This document shows, piece by piece, positions 8,515 to 18,122 of a stretch of DNA of 64,000 bases (position 1 is its first letter; each line of letters starts with the position of its first letter). This DNA comes from Selenihalanaerobacter shriftii. GTDB lineage: Bacteria > Bacillota > Halanaerobiia > Halobacteroidales > Acetohalobiaceae. The translations under genes and the position numbers were made by a program. The notes beneath the pieces were generated by a model. It was given only the letters and a program-made list of their open reading frames with translations, did not search any database and was not told the origin of the DNA. The stretch lies in NCBI RefSeq assembly GCF_900167185.1, contig NZ_FUWM01000008.1, forward strand, positions 79,886-143,885, given 5' to 3'.

Positions 8515-9748
8515 TCTGATCACTTACTCTTTGCTTTTCACCTAAATTAAACTTATCATGAATTACTTTTACTGCTTGTTGAGACTTAGCCTCATCCATT
8601 AAACAAGAGACTTTAATCTCCGAAGTACTTATCATTTCAATATTAATATCAGCATCAGCTAATGCTTCAAACATTTTAGCTGCAACTCCAGGATTAGTAA
8701 CCATTCCTGCACCTACAATTGATACTTTAGCTACTTCAGCATCATAAATAATATCCTCTATAGTTAATTCTTTATTCAATTCATTTAAAATGACTTTAGC
8801 TTGACTTAAGTCTTCATCATCAATAGTAAATGTAATATCATTTACCTCTCCTCGATGTACATTCTGAATAATCATATCTACATTGATGCTAGATTCTGCT
8901 AAAGTATTAAAAACCTTAGAAGCAATCCCCGGTCGGTCTGGAACTCCTATTAAAGAAATTTTAACTTCATTCGTATTACAAGCAACACCACTAACTACTT
9001 TGCCTTTTTCCAATTCTTCCACCTCCTTAACGTGTGTCCCTGATTCATAATTAAAACTTGATTTAACTGCTAATTTTATTTTATACTGTTTAGCAAACTC
9101 TACAGATCTCGGTTGTAAAACCTTAGCTCCTAAACTAGCCATTTCTAGCATTTCATCATAAGAAATTTCGGGTAGCTTTACTGCATCATCTAACATTCTT
9201 GGGTCAGCAGTATAAATACCATTTACATCAGTATAAATCTCACAGATATCAGCATCAAGTTTAGCTGCCAAAGCTACCGCTGTAGTATCAGAGCCACCTC
9301 TTCCTAAAGTTGTAATATCATCATTAATTGTAATCCCCTGAAAGCCAGCTACTACTACAATTTGATCTTTAGCCAATTCTTTTTCTAATCGGCTAGAATC
9401 TATCTCTAAAATTTTCGCCTTAGTATGTAGGTCATCAGTGATAATTCCTACTTGTGATCCAGTTAAGGAAATGACATCCTCTCCTAATTCATTAATTGCC
9501 ATAGCCAGTAAAGCAACTGATACTTGTTCTCCTGTAGAAATTAACATATCATACTCTCGTTTAGGTGGTTGATCTGTGATTTCATTTGATAAATTTATCA
9601 ATTCATCAGTAGTATCCCCAATCGCTGAAACAACAGCTATTACCTGATCTTCTTCTCGCTTTCTTTTTACTAGCCTTTCTGCTACCTTTTTAATTCTAGT
9701 TGTATCAGCAACAGAAGTACCTCCATACTTTTGTACAATTAAGCCCAT
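8507..9748 (-). CDS. lysC: aspartate kinase
   Basis: The enzyme phosphorylates aspartate, the first step towards lysine, threonine and methionine. It opens with LIVQKYGGTSVA (kinase motif), and has FQGITINDDITTLGRGGSDT in the catalytic domain. Two C-terminal ACT domains follow (LIGVPDRPGIASKVF and VGAGMVTNPGVAAKMF), which normally bind lysine and/or threonine for feedback control. The start at the ATG preceded by AGGAGG is preferred over an earlier in-frame ATG that lies inside the end of hom. Position between hom and thrB suggests service to threonine synthesis. Confidence 0.94.
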   Translation of the reverse strand: MGLIVQKYGGTSVADTTRIKKVAERLVKRKREEDQVIAVVSAIGDTTDELINLSNEITDQPPKREYDMLISTGEQVSVALLAMAINELGEDVISLTGSQVGIITDDLHTKAKILEIDSSRLEKELAKDQIVVVAGFQGITINDDITTLGRGGSDTTAVALAAKLDADICEIYTDVNGIYTADPRMLDDAVKLPEISYDEMLEMASLGAKVLQPRSVEFAKQYKIKLAVKSSFNYESGTHVKEVEELEKGKVVSGVACNTNEVKISLIGVPDRPGIASKVFNTLAESSINVDMIIQNVHRGEVNDITFTIDDEDLSQAKVILNELNKELTIEDIIYDAEVAKVSIVGAGMVTNPGVAAKMFEALADADINIEMISTSEIKVSCLMDEAKSQQAVKVIHDKFNLGEKQRVSDQNV

Positions 9749-9765
9749 ATCATCTTGCCTCCTAT

Positions 9766-11067
9766 TTAATAACATTCTTCCCCTTCTACTCTAATTAAAC
9801 TACTAATTTCTTTAACTTCTGCTAGATTATCAATCTCATTTAATGCTGTTTGTATATTCCCTTCATTCACTTGATGAGCAACTAAGATTAATGGTACTCC
9901 ATTTTCAGTTTTGCTCTTTTGAATCATTGATTCAATACTTACACCATTATTACCTAAAATACCAGATACAGCTGCTAAAACTCCTGGCCTATCAATAACC
10001 TGTAATCGTAAGTAATACTTAGAAACAACTTCATTTATAGATTTTAATTCTTTTTCTTCATAACAACTACACGCTATTCTTCCGTTGGCATCATTAATAA
10101 TATTACGAGCAATATCAATAACATCGGCCACTACAGCACTACCTGTTGGCATTGAGCCTGCCCCTCGACCATAATACATTAATTCCCCAACTGCATGTCC
10201 TTTAACAAATACTGCATTAAAAGAATCATTTACAGCAGCCAACGGGTGATTATTTGGAATCATAGTTGGATGAACTCTAGCCTCTATCTTACCATCAACT
10301 TCTTTACCAATAGCCAATAGTTTAATTACATAATTTAATTCTTTAGCATACGTAATATCTTTCTGTGTTACTTTTGAAATTCCTTCTAAATAAATATCAT
10401 TTATGTCTATTCTTGATCCGAAAGCAATAGCTGATAAAATTGATAATTTATAAGCTGCATCATATCCATCTACATCAGCAGTAGGATCAGCCTCAGCATA
10501 TCCTAAATCTTGAGCTTCAGCTAATGCATCAGCAAAATCAGCGCCTTCTTGAGTCATTTTAGTTAAAATATAATTAGTTGTTCCATTTACAATTCCCATT
10601 ATCTCTTCAACCTTATTAGCAGTTAATGATTCCTTTAAAGATCTAATAATTGGAATTCCTCCACCAACGCTTGCCTCAAAATATAAATCTACACCATTCT
10701 CTTCGGCTAAATCTAATAAATCTGAACCATATTTGGCCATTACTTCTTTATTAGCTGTAACTACATGCTTCTTAGCTTTTAAAGCTCTAATCATAAAATC
10801 TTTAGCAGGATTAACTCCCCCAATTAATTCTATAACAATATCAATCTCAGGATTTTCTAGTACTTCTTCTGGTTTATCAGTCATTATTTCAGCAGGAACT
10901 TCAATCTCTCTCTCTCTAGTTAAATCTTTATCTAATATTTTAGCCAACTCTAATTTCTTTTTCATTTTTTGATTAATATTTTTACTAGTCTCTAATAAAA
11001 TTTTTGCTACTCCACTACCAACAGTTCCTAACCCTAAAATTCCTAATTTAATTGTTCTCTTCTCCAT
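9766..11067 (-). CDS. hom: homoserine dehydrogenase
   Basis: It reduces aspartate semialdehyde to homoserine with NAD(P)H. The Rossmann motif LGLGTVGSGVA is at residue 10-20, the catalytic-domain signature GIVNGTTNYIL and AYAEADPT-like stretch (GYAEADPTADVDGYDA) lie near 160-205, and a C-terminal ACT domain (LQVIDRPGVLAAVSGIL) gives likely threonine feedback. Length 433 fits the Gram-positive type. The start follows AAGGAGGAG. It is the first biosynthetic gene of the hom-lysC-thrB run and follows the ACT-domain gene by 24 bases. Confidence 0.95.
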   Translation of the reverse strand: MEKRTIKLGILGLGTVGSGVAKILLETSKNINQKMKKKLELAKILDKDLTREREIEVPAEIMTDKPEEVLENPEIDIVIELIGGVNPAKDFMIRALKAKKHVVTANKEVMAKYGSDLLDLAEENGVDLYFEASVGGGIPIIRSLKESLTANKVEEIMGIVNGTTNYILTKMTQEGADFADALAEAQDLGYAEADPTADVDGYDAAYKLSILSAIAFGSRIDINDIYLEGISKVTQKDITYAKELNYVIKLLAIGKEVDGKIEARVHPTMIPNNHPLAAVNDSFNAVFVKGHAVGELMYYGRGAGSMPTGSAVVADVIDIARNIINDANGRIACSCYEEKELKSINEVVSKYYLRLQVIDRPGVLAAVSGILGNNGVSIESMIQKSKTENGVPLILVAHQVNEGNIQTALNEIDNLAEVKEISSLIRVEGEECY

Positions 11068-11091
11068 ACTTAACTCCTCCTTAAAAAGTAA

Positions 11092-11547
11092 TTAATATTT
11101 AAAATTGCGAGCAATTATCTTTACCTTTTGGATTCCAGGTAAATCTTTCATTTCTTCTACTAATTCATCTATATTTAATTCCATTTCGTGGGCTTCAAGA
11201 GTAATCGTGGCATTAGCAACTCCTTGTAGAGGAATCCCTTGATTAATAGTTAATACATTACCTTTAACTTCCGCTATTCTGTTAATTACTTTTGATAATA
11301 CTCCTGTTTCATGCTTTAATAGAAAATATAACGTAATTACTTTCTTTTGTTTATCCTCTAAAAAAGGAAAAACATGATCTTTATACTTATAATAAGCACT
11401 TCGACTTAATTTTACTCTTTCTACAGCTTCGTTAATCTTTTCTACTTCACCTGATTTCAATATTTTTTTTACTTCTATTGTTTTCATAATAGCTGTTGGA
11501 AGGATATCCTTATGTACCACATAATAATCACTTTTATGTTTGGTCAT
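11092..11547 (-). CDS. ACT domain protein, UPF0735 (PheB-like)
   Basis: The product is about 151 residues. It has an N-terminal helical part (VHKDILPTAIMKTIEVKKIL, then LSRSAYYKYKDHVFPF) and a C-terminal ACT domain (LKHETGVLSKVINRIAEVKGNVLTINQ). This is the layout of UPF0735/PheB proteins, often found just upstream of hom in Firmicutes. ACT domains bind amino acids, so it may sense threonine or an aromatic amino acid; direct function is not established. The start chosen is the ATG after GAAGGTGATCAA, giving the family's usual length; an upstream frame adds 16 residues without a better ribosome site. Confidence 0.85.
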   Translation of the reverse strand: MTKHKSDYYVVHKDILPTAIMKTIEVKKILKSGEVEKINEAVERVKLSRSAYYKYKDHVFPFLEDKQKKVITLYFLLKHETGVLSKVINRIAEVKGNVLTINQGIPLQGVANATITLEAHEMELNIDELVEEMKDLPGIQKVKIIARNFKY

Positions 11548-11722
11548 TTGATCACCTTCTTTGTCCACGTGTAGTGGATATTTGTTCATTGACATTACAC
11601 ATTATAACATGGTTAAAATTAGAAAGCAACTAATATTAGTGATTATTAAATTAAATTAGGACCTCTATACTACTATTTAATAGATAAAACTAGCGCAAGC
11701 TTTTAAAGTTAATTAAATAAGA

Positions 11723-11755
11723 AAGCCTCTTCTTAGATAAGAAGAGGCTTTTAAT
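11723..11755 (-). terminator. intrinsic terminator downstream of ilvE
   Basis: A 12-bp stem (AAGCCTCTTCTTA with TAAGAAGAGGCTT, short loop TC) lies about 45 bases past ilvE and ends in a short T-rich tract. It separates ilvE from the downstream ACT-hom-lysC-thrB unit. Confidence 0.75.
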
Positions 11756-11798
11756 CATATCTCGATAAGAGCTTATTATTTAATTATTATATACATCT

Positions 11799-12683
11799 TT
11801 ACCCCTTATCATAGATAGGATAACCTTCGCTATTAGCTTTCTCTCTAAATAGCTCGATTAAATCCCAAGTATAATCACCTGGAGTACCATCACCAATTTC
11901 TCTATCATCAATCTTAACTACTGGAATCACCTCAGCAGCTGTTCCTGTTAAGAAACATTCATCGGCTATATAAAGGTCATGGCGAGTAAATACTTCTTCT
12001 TTCACTTCTAAACCTAACTTAGGAGCTACTTCCATTACTACTTCTCGTTTCACTCCTTTTAAGGCGCCGACATAAGTCGGTGGAGTAATTAATTTACCAT
12101 CTTTGATAATAAAGATATTATCTCCTGTACACTCAGCTACATAACCTTCATTATTTAACATTACTGCTTCTAACACTCCAGCTCTATTAGCTTCTATTTT
12201 AGCTAAAATATTATTTAAATAATTTAATGACTTAATTCTAGGATTTAAAGCTTCTGGAATATTTCTTCTAGTTGGAACTGTAACTACTTCTAAACCTTGT
12301 TCATAAAATTCAGGAGGATAAAGTTCAATATCACTAGCAATAATTAAAACAGTAGGTTCAGGGCACTTTTGTGGATCTAAACCTAAATCCCCTACACCTC
12401 TAGAAATTACTAACCTAATATAAGCATCACTTAATTCGTTAGCTCTTAATGTCTTTATTACCGCTTCTTCCATCTCCTCTTTGGATAAAGGAATATCTAA
12501 CATAATAGCTTTAGCTGACTCATAAAGTCTTTTAATATGTTCATCAAATCTAAAAACCCTACCATTATATGCTCTAATGCCTTCAAAAATTCCATCTCCA
12601 TATAAATATCCATGATCCCAAACTGATACTTTTGCATCTTCTTTTGCCACTAATTCTCCATTTAAATATACTTTTTGACTCAT
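11799..12683 (-). CDS. ilvE: branched-chain amino acid aminotransferase (class IV)
   Basis: This PLP enzyme interconverts branched-chain amino acids and their 2-oxo acids. The N-terminus YLNGELVAKEDAKVSVWDHG, the YGDGIFEGIRAY stretch, the PLP lysine in RIKSLNYLNN near residue 146 and the FLTGTAAEVIPV segment near 243 match the family. Length 294 is normal. The ATG follows AAAGGGGAGAAATC. It appears to be transcribed on its own between the hup terminator and its own terminator. D-amino acid aminotransferase is the main alternative within the same fold, but the sequence reads as the IlvE branch. Confidence 0.92.
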   Translation of the reverse strand: MSQKVYLNGELVAKEDAKVSVWDHGYLYGDGIFEGIRAYNGRVFRFDEHIKRLYESAKAIMLDIPLSKEEMEEAVIKTLRANELSDAYIRLVISRGVGDLGLDPQKCPEPTVLIIASDIELYPPEFYEQGLEVVTVPTRRNIPEALNPRIKSLNYLNNILAKIEANRAGVLEAVMLNNEGYVAECTGDNIFIIKDGKLITPPTYVGALKGVKREVVMEVAPKLGLEVKEEVFTRHDLYIADECFLTGTAAEVIPVVKIDDREIGDGTPGDYTWDLIELFREKANSEGYPIYDKG

Positions 12684-12735
12684 GATTTCTCCCCTTTCTA
12701 CTCTACTACTTTAATCCTTTAATTTTATATTATTA

Positions 12736-12773
12736 AAAAAGTAGAAAGAGCAAAATAAGCTCTTTCTACAGTA
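12736..12773 (-). terminator. intrinsic terminator after hup
   Basis: On the minus strand GTAGAAAGAGC pairs perfectly with GCTCTTTCTAC around a seven-base loop and is followed by TTTTTT. It lies about 57 bases beyond the hup stop. Confidence 0.88.
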
Positions 12774-12829
12774 AATCAATATCTCTTCAAAAAAATTAAG
12801 TAATAAATCAAATTATTAACTATTAAGTA

Positions 12830-13135
12830 TTACTTGTCGCCATTTACTGCATCTTTTAAACCTTTTCCTGACTTAAAAGCAGGAACTTTACGAGCTGGAA
12901 TTTGAAGTTCTTCACCAGTCTGAGGATTACGACCAGTTCTAGCACTTCTATCTCTTACCTCAAAACTTCCAAAACCAATAAGTTGAACCTTGTCCCTTTC
13001 GTCTGCATCTTTAGTAGCTTCTGACTTAAGAGTGTCAGTAATCACTTCAAGAAATGCATCAACAGCTTGTTTGGAATCTTTTTTTGTCAATCCTGTCTTT
13101 TCTGCAATGTTATCAACTAGTTCAGTCTTTGTCAA
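12830..13135 (-). CDS. hup: HU family DNA-binding protein
   Basis: HU bends and compacts DNA as a dimer. The sequence has [20 protein letters not shown] at the start, the hinge [24 protein letters not shown] (split by family motif GRNPQTG) and the DNA-contact arm [18 protein letters not shown]. It is about 101 residues, roughly ten longer than usual because of an acidic insertion ([10 protein letters not shown]) before the hinge. The start is probably TTG: GGGAGGTG stands six bases before it, and the resulting N-terminus matches other HU proteins, whereas the GTG upstream is part of the ribosome site. Confidence 0.95.
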   Translation of the reverse strand: MTKTELVDNIAEKTGLTKKDSKQAVDAFLEVITDTLKSEATKDADERDKVQLIGFGSFEVRDRSARTGRNPQTGEELQIPARKVPAFKSGKGLKDAVNGDK

Positions 13136-13247
13136 GTCAATCACCTCCCTTAATAGTATAACACTTTAATATTCATTATATCAACAATTTAATTCGTGAT
13201 TTTTATAATTTTCTCCTTTTTTTTATCAAAAAAACTTTAAAATTAAA

Positions 13248-13274
13248 AAAACCGACTTTAAAAGCCGGTTATAA
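13248..13274 (-). terminator. intrinsic terminator after spoIVA
   Basis: AACCGGCTT pairs with AAGTCGGTT (one G-U pair) and is followed by a run of T residues. It stands about 40 bases past the spoIVA stop. Confidence 0.85.
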
Positions 13275-13314
13275 AAATTAAAATTAATCTTTTATTTATA
13301 TTATAAACATATTC

Positions 13315-14793
13315 TTATAAAATAATACAGATTAATCCTCCACTACCTTCATTCACAATCTTTTGAAGAGTATCTTGTAACTTATGCTGAGCATTCTCAG
13401 GCATTCTATATAACTTATTTGTAATTCCATCTTTAACTAAATCATGTAAGGAACGACCAAGAAAATCAGTCTCCCAAATTGCATCTGGATTATCATCAAA
13501 CTCTTCTTGTAAGAAATCAATTAACTCTTCACACTGTTTCTCAGTACCTACTACTGGTGAAACTTCAGTATTAATATCAGCTCTAATCATATGAATTGAA
13601 GGCGCTGATGCTGTTAACTTAACACCAAATCCACCACCACGTTTAATCAATTCAGGTTCATCAAAGACTAAATCTTCTATCTCTGGCTTAACAATACCAT
13701 AACCTTTCTCTTCTACTTCAGTCAAAGCTTCAGCTACTCGGTCATATTCTTTTTTAGCAGTACTGAGTTCTTGAATTAAATTAAATAATTCGTGTTCTCC
13801 TTCAATTTCCAAGCCAGTCACTTCTTCAATAATATCGTAGAAAAGATTATCCTGCATACCTATAGATATATTCGTGGTACCAGTACCTAAATCCATCTCC
13901 TCTAAGAAAACCTCTTTAGTATATTGATAATCAGCTAAATTATTTAAACCTACTTCAATATCTCTTAATCTTATTACATCGTCTAAAGAAGTATTAATAC
14001 TATCAGTTACTTCCTGACTAAGCCAATGGTCAGAATCCAACTCATCAATCCATAATGGCAATTGAATATTGATCTCACGAAGTGGAAATTCATATAAAAT
14101 CTCTTGTAATAAATGAGTTATATTATTTTCAGATAAATTATCACAATCAATAGGTATTACTGGCTTATTATACTTTTCCTCTAATTCTTCTTTCAATTCT
14201 TGAGCTGCTTGACCGTGAGGATGAGTAGAATTCAAAGCTATTATATACGGTTTTCCTAAATTCTCTAATTCGGAAATAACCCTCTCTTCGGCAGCAATGT
14301 AACTTTGTCGCGGTAATTCTGTAATGGAACCATCAGTAGTCACAACCAGTCCAATTGTGGAATGATCCTCTATAACCTTCTTAGTGCCCATTTCAGCAGC
14401 TTCCTGGAAAGGAATTGCTTCCTCATACCAAGGTGTAATCACCATTCGTGGACCATCTTCTTCTTCATAACCTAAAGCTCCATCAACCTTATAACCTACA
14501 CAATCTACTAATCGTACTCTAAAATTTAGTTTTTCATCTAATTCAATTTCTGTCCCCTCATTAGGTACAAACTTAGGTTCAGTAGTCATAATAGTTCTAC
14601 CGCCACCACTTTGAGGCAATTCATCTTGAGTTCGTTCTTTATCATATTCATCTTTAATATTAGGCAATACCAACAGATCCATGAATTTTTTAATAAATGT
14701 CGATTTTCCAGTTCTAACTGGGCCTACAACACCGATATAGATGTCTCCACCAGTTCGATCAGAAATATCTTGGTAAATATTATACTCCTCCAT
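13315..14793 (-). CDS. spoIVA: stage IV sporulation protein A (spore coat ATPase)
   Basis: SpoIVA hydrolyses ATP and polymerises on the forespore surface as the base layer of the coat. The protein begins YNIYQDISDRTGGDIYIGVV and has the Walker A motif GPVRTGKSTFIKKF near residue 25, DCVGYKVDGALGYEEEDG downstream and a long helical middle domain. It ends in the hydrophobic GGLICIIL that is conserved and needed for membrane attachment with SpoVM. Length 492 is standard. The ATG follows AAGGAGGGG. It is monocistronic, with its own terminator, and proves an endospore programme in this lineage. Confidence 0.97.
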   Translation of the reverse strand: MEEYNIYQDISDRTGGDIYIGVVGPVRTGKSTFIKKFMDLLVLPNIKDEYDKERTQDELPQSGGGRTIMTTEPKFVPNEGTEIELDEKLNFRVRLVDCVGYKVDGALGYEEEDGPRMVITPWYEEAIPFQEAAEMGTKKVIEDHSTIGLVVTTDGSITELPRQSYIAAEERVISELENLGKPYIIALNSTHPHGQAAQELKEELEEKYNKPVIPIDCDNLSENNITHLLQEILYEFPLREINIQLPLWIDELDSDHWLSQEVTDSINTSLDDVIRLRDIEVGLNNLADYQYTKEVFLEEMDLGTGTTNISIGMQDNLFYDIIEEVTGLEIEGEHELFNLIQELSTAKKEYDRVAEALTEVEEKGYGIVKPEIEDLVFDEPELIKRGGGFGVKLTASAPSIHMIRADINTEVSPVVGTEKQCEELIDFLQEEFDDNPDAIWETDFLGRSLHDLVKDGITNKLYRMPENAQHKLQDTLQKIVNEGSGGLICIIL

Positions 14794-14948
14794 CCTTTCA
14801 TTCCCCTCCTTGTAATTGGTAATAACTTAAAAAACAAAGATATATATTAATCATTAAATTTTAGACTTATATCATTATATATATATGAGCCTAATTCTAA
14901 ATTATTCTTTTTTATTTAAAATTTTAGAATTAAAATTGAATAAAAATA

Positions 14949-14988
14949 AAAAAGCTAATCTCTTTAGTTGTAAAGAGATTAGCTTATC
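14949..14988 (-). terminator. intrinsic terminator after PAS histidine kinase
   Basis: On the minus strand AAGCTAATCTCTTTA pairs with TAAAGAGATTAGCTT around a short loop, followed by T residues. It lies about 27 bases after the kinase stop. Confidence 0.88.
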
Positions 14989-15014
14989 TTAATTAATATA
15001 TTCATTATCAAAGC

Positions 15015-16226
15015 TTAAGAATAGATATCCGAAAATTCTATCTCTACTTTATTAGTAAGATCCTGCATTTCAGGCTGTAAAGTTCCCTCCTTTAATTGTA
15101 AGTCATCTTGCTCTGATAATCTTTTAGTAGGAAGCTCCACAATAAACTCACTACCTTCTTCGTATTCACTTTCTACTTTAATCTGGCCATCATGCATTTC
15201 TACTAATAATTTAACAATAGATAAACCAATTCCAGTACCATCTGCATTTCTTTTCACTGATTTATCAACTTGTCCAAATTGTTCAAATATTAACTCTTGT
15301 TTATCTTCTGGAATTCCAATTCCTGTATCCTTAACTGTAATTAATATCTTATCATTCCGTTCATATATATTAACTATTATTTGATCTCCTTTATCAGTAA
15401 ACTTAACTGCATTAGAAAGTAAGTTTAGCATAACTCTTTCAATGCTAAATATATCACAAGCAATGACTTTTTCTTGAATATTAGTATTAAATTGCAAGAG
15501 ACGCTTCTTATCCAATATGTATTCTTTGGCAGACATAGTTACTTCCTCAACAAATTTAACGATATCATGATTTTTCAAATTCAAACTAAAAGAATTAGAT
15601 TCCATTTTTGTAAGATCTACTAAATTATTAACCAATCTTAAAAGTCTCTGTCCATTCTGATTTATAGTATCTACATATCCTTTAAGCTGTTCATCTTCTA
15701 ATTTTAAATCTAATAACTGTAACGCTGAGAAAATCAAGTTCAATGGAGTTTTAAAATCATGAGATAAATTAGCAAAAAATTCAGTCTTTAATTCGCTAAA
15801 TTCAAGTTTTTCTTTTAACAATTTTCCTTTAGTAATATCTAAAGCAATTTCAACAATACCCACTATCTTCTTGTGATTATCTTTGATTGGATACGCTCGT
15901 ACTAAATATACCTTCCCATTAGGTGTAATAATCTCCCCTTCTTCTATCTTTCCTGACTTTCTAGCTTTTATTACTGCACATCCCTCACAATTATGTTTGC
16001 AATCAAAGAAAAGTTCATAACAATATTTATCACCAAAATCTTCTGGTGATATACCAAACTCATCCATGGCTACTTGATTAGCCCAAAGCACTTTACTGTT
16101 AGCTGTATGGCATACTACAATATCATGTAAATTATTTAAAATATTAATGAAATTATCACCAGCATCTACTCCATAGTTTTCGTACTTTTCTTTAATCACT
16201 TTTTTAATTTCTTCTTTTGAACCCAA
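15015..16226 (-). CDS. PAS domain sensor histidine kinase, soluble
   Basis: The protein is 403 residues with no membrane segment. A PAS domain (about 25-140) contains the cysteine cluster CYELFFDCKHNCEGCAV, which could hold a metal or sense redox state. The kinase core follows: H box FFANLSHDFKTPLN with phospho-accepting His, N box RVMLNLLSNAVKF, G1 DTGIGIPEDKQ, F box and G2 GTGIGLSIVK. No response regulator gene is adjacent. In spore formers, orphan kinases of this kind may feed phosphate to Spo0A; here that is suggested only by the neighbouring spoIVA. The start codon is TTG, six bases after AAGGGGGGAT. Confidence 0.9.
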   Translation of the reverse strand: MGSKEEIKKVIKEKYENYGVDAGDNFINILNNLHDIVVCHTANSKVLWANQVAMDEFGISPEDFGDKYCYELFFDCKHNCEGCAVIKARKSGKIEEGEIITPNGKVYLVRAYPIKDNHKKIVGIVEIALDITKGKLLKEKLEFSELKTEFFANLSHDFKTPLNLIFSALQLLDLKLEDEQLKGYVDTINQNGQRLLRLVNNLVDLTKMESNSFSLNLKNHDIVKFVEEVTMSAKEYILDKKRLLQFNTNIQEKVIACDIFSIERVMLNLLSNAVKFTDKGDQIIVNIYERNDKILITVKDTGIGIPEDKQELIFEQFGQVDKSVKRNADGTGIGLSIVKLLVEMHDGQIKVESEYEEGSEFIVELPTKRLSEQDDLQLKEGTLQPEMQDLTNKVEIEFSDIYS

Positions 16227-16345
16227 TTAATTATCCCCCCTTTTTCTAATCATAACGATTAAATATTTTTATTAACCCCCTTATACAAAAAACACCTATG
16301 TTTATTATATTTGAATATCTACCGACAAATTCCTTCCTTAATAGC

Positions 16346-16387
16346 AAAAAAATAACAGAATAGATATATCCTGTTATTTTTTAGAGT
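16346..16387 (-). terminator. intrinsic terminator after gpsA
   Basis: AAAATAACAG pairs with CTGTTATTTT across a short AT-rich loop on the minus strand and runs into TTTTTTT. It is about 40 bases past gpsA and closes the der-plsY-gpsA run. Confidence 0.8.
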
Positions 16388-16425
16388 TAACTTTATCAAA
16401 TTGTTATTATTCTATATTTAAAATT

Positions 16426-17457
16426 TTACCAATTTTCTTTATTTTTAACTACTTCCTCTATTTCATGTTTTTTTCCTCTAACCATTAATTCATTAACACC
16501 TTGTTGTGGATGCTTACCTTCAAATAACACTTCATATGCTTTAGTAATAATTGGCACCTCAACGCCGATCTCTTTAGCCAATAAATAAGCCGCTTTCGTA
16601 GTTCTAACCCCTTCTGCTACCATCTTCATTTCACTTAAAGCCTCATCTAAGCTTCTTCCATTACCTATTTTAACTCCTAAACGGCGATTTCTACTATGTT
16701 GACTAGCACAAGTAACAACTAAATCACCTGTCCCTGATAATCCAGCAAAAGTCATTGGATCAGCACCAACAGCTACGCCTAAACGTTTAATTTCAGTTAA
16801 ACCTCTTGTAATTAAAGCCGCTTTAGTATTATCACCATAACCTAATCCATCGGATATTCCAGCAGATATTGCAATAATATTCTTTAAGGCCCCACCTAAT
16901 TCTACTCCTACTATATCAGGATTAGTATAGACCCTAAAAACATCAGACATAAAGATATCTTGAATATTTTCAGCTAATCGACGTGATTTGCTAGCAACTA
17001 CTGTAGTAGTAGGAATTCCTTTACTAACTTCTTCAGCATGACTAGGACCTGATATGACAGCTATATTCTCATGTAATGCTGGTCTTAATTCATCTTTTAA
17101 AACCTCTGACATTCTATAATACGTTTCTTCTTCAATCCCTTTAGTAGCACTAACAATAATTGTATCATCTAATAATAATCCAGATAATTCTTGAGCTACA
17201 TTGCGAATTGCATGAGAAGGAACTACTACTATTACTACACTAGCATCTTTAACTGCCTCTTTAATATCAGTAGTAGCAGTAATGTTTTCTGGAAACTCTA
17301 CTCCTGGTAAGTAATCAATATTCGTCTTTTCTTCATTAATTTCTGTAACTTGTTCAAAAGATATATCACGTAAAGAGATACGATAACCATTATTTGCTAA
17401 TAAAATAGCAATTGAACTTCCCCAGCTACCGCCTCCTATAACTGCTATCTTTTCCAT
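16426..17457 (-). CDS. gpsA: glycerol-3-phosphate dehydrogenase (NAD(P)+)
   Basis: It reduces dihydroxyacetone phosphate to sn-glycerol-3-phosphate, the backbone of phospholipids. The dinucleotide-binding motif IAVIGGGSWGSSIAILLA is at the N-terminus. VSATKGIEEE, the active-site Lys region GVELGGALKNIIAISAGI (split by family motif ALKNI) and the C-terminal LSGTGDLVVTC stretch are present. Length 343 is normal. It lies 24 bases downstream of plsY, so its product goes straight to the acyltransferase made by its neighbour. Confidence 0.96.
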   Translation of the reverse strand: MEKIAVIGGGSWGSSIAILLANNGYRISLRDISFEQVTEINEEKTNIDYLPGVEFPENITATTDIKEAVKDASVVIVVVPSHAIRNVAQELSGLLLDDTIIVSATKGIEEETYYRMSEVLKDELRPALHENIAVISGPSHAEEVSKGIPTTTVVASKSRRLAENIQDIFMSDVFRVYTNPDIVGVELGGALKNIIAISAGISDGLGYGDNTKAALITRGLTEIKRLGVAVGADPMTFAGLSGTGDLVVTCASQHSRNRRLGVKIGNGRSLDEALSEMKMVAEGVRTTKAAYLLAKEIGVEVPIITKAYEVLFEGKHPQQGVNELMVRGKKHEIEEVVKNKENW

Positions 17458-17481
17458 ATTCTCTTTCCTCCTCTAAAATAA

Positions 17482-18102
17482 TTAGTCATCCTTCTTATCT
17501 ACATTCATATTCCAACCGATTTTATTCTCCTCACCAGCCAGTAACCTTTTAATATTAGGTCGATGCCGAAAAATAACAAAGACTGCAATCGCCAAGCCTA
17601 AGCCAACATATATAGGTGGATTATTAAATAGAATGGCCAAAATAGGAATTAAAGCTGCCCCTACTATCGAACCTAAGGAAACATATCTAGTCGTTAATAC
17701 TATGATTAACCAGATAAAGAATACAATTAAAACAGTCTTAGGTAATAGATTAATTAAGATTCCTACAGAAGTAGCTACCCCTCTCCCACCATTAAACTTC
17801 AAAAAGATAGGCCAATTATGACCAGCAACTGCTGCTAAACCAGCTATAATTAAAATCACAGCTACATCTGCACCAAATACTTGTTTAGCAATCTGAACAC
17901 TAATATATCCTTTACTAATATCGAATAGAGCAACCATTACTCCCATGCCAAATCCCATTACTCGATAAGCATTAGTAGCCCCAATATTTCCACTGCCATA
18001 TTCTCTAATATCTACTCCTTTTACTAACCTTGTAAGTAGTAAACCAAATGGAATTGAACCTAATAAATAACTAATCAAAATCACAAATAAATAACTAAAC
18101 AT
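17482..18102 (-). CDS. plsY: acyl-phosphate:glycerol-3-phosphate acyltransferase
   Basis: PlsY transfers an acyl chain from acyl-phosphate (made by PlsX) to glycerol-3-phosphate in the inner membrane. The protein is 206 residues with five hydrophobic segments and the three family motifs: SIPFGLLLTR, GSGNIGATNAYRVMG and FKFNGGRGVATSVGI (seen as FNGGRGVATSVG). It sits between der and gpsA; plsX is about 30 kb away in the fap operon. The ATG follows GGGGAGGAAAGTA. Confidence 0.96.
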   Translation of the reverse strand: MFSYLFVILISYLLGSIPFGLLLTRLVKGVDIREYGSGNIGATNAYRVMGFGMGVMVALFDISKGYISVQIAKQVFGADVAVILIIAGLAAVAGHNWPIFLKFNGGRGVATSVGILINLLPKTVLIVFFIWLIIVLTTRYVSLGSIVGAALIPILAILFNNPPIYVGLGLAIAVFVIFRHRPNIKRLLAGEENKIGWNMNVDKKDD

Positions 18103-18122
18103 TACTTTCCTCCCCTTGCATA

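Noticed and set aside
11596..11722. Lysine or threonine leader ahead of the ACT-hom-lysC-thrB unit
   Set aside because: No riboswitch core, T-box motif or codon-rich leader peptide was visible in this stretch.
12830..13144. GTG at 13144 as the hup start
   Set aside because: That GTG is part of the GGGAGGTG ribosome site; the TTG at 13135 gives the normal HU N-terminus and spacing.
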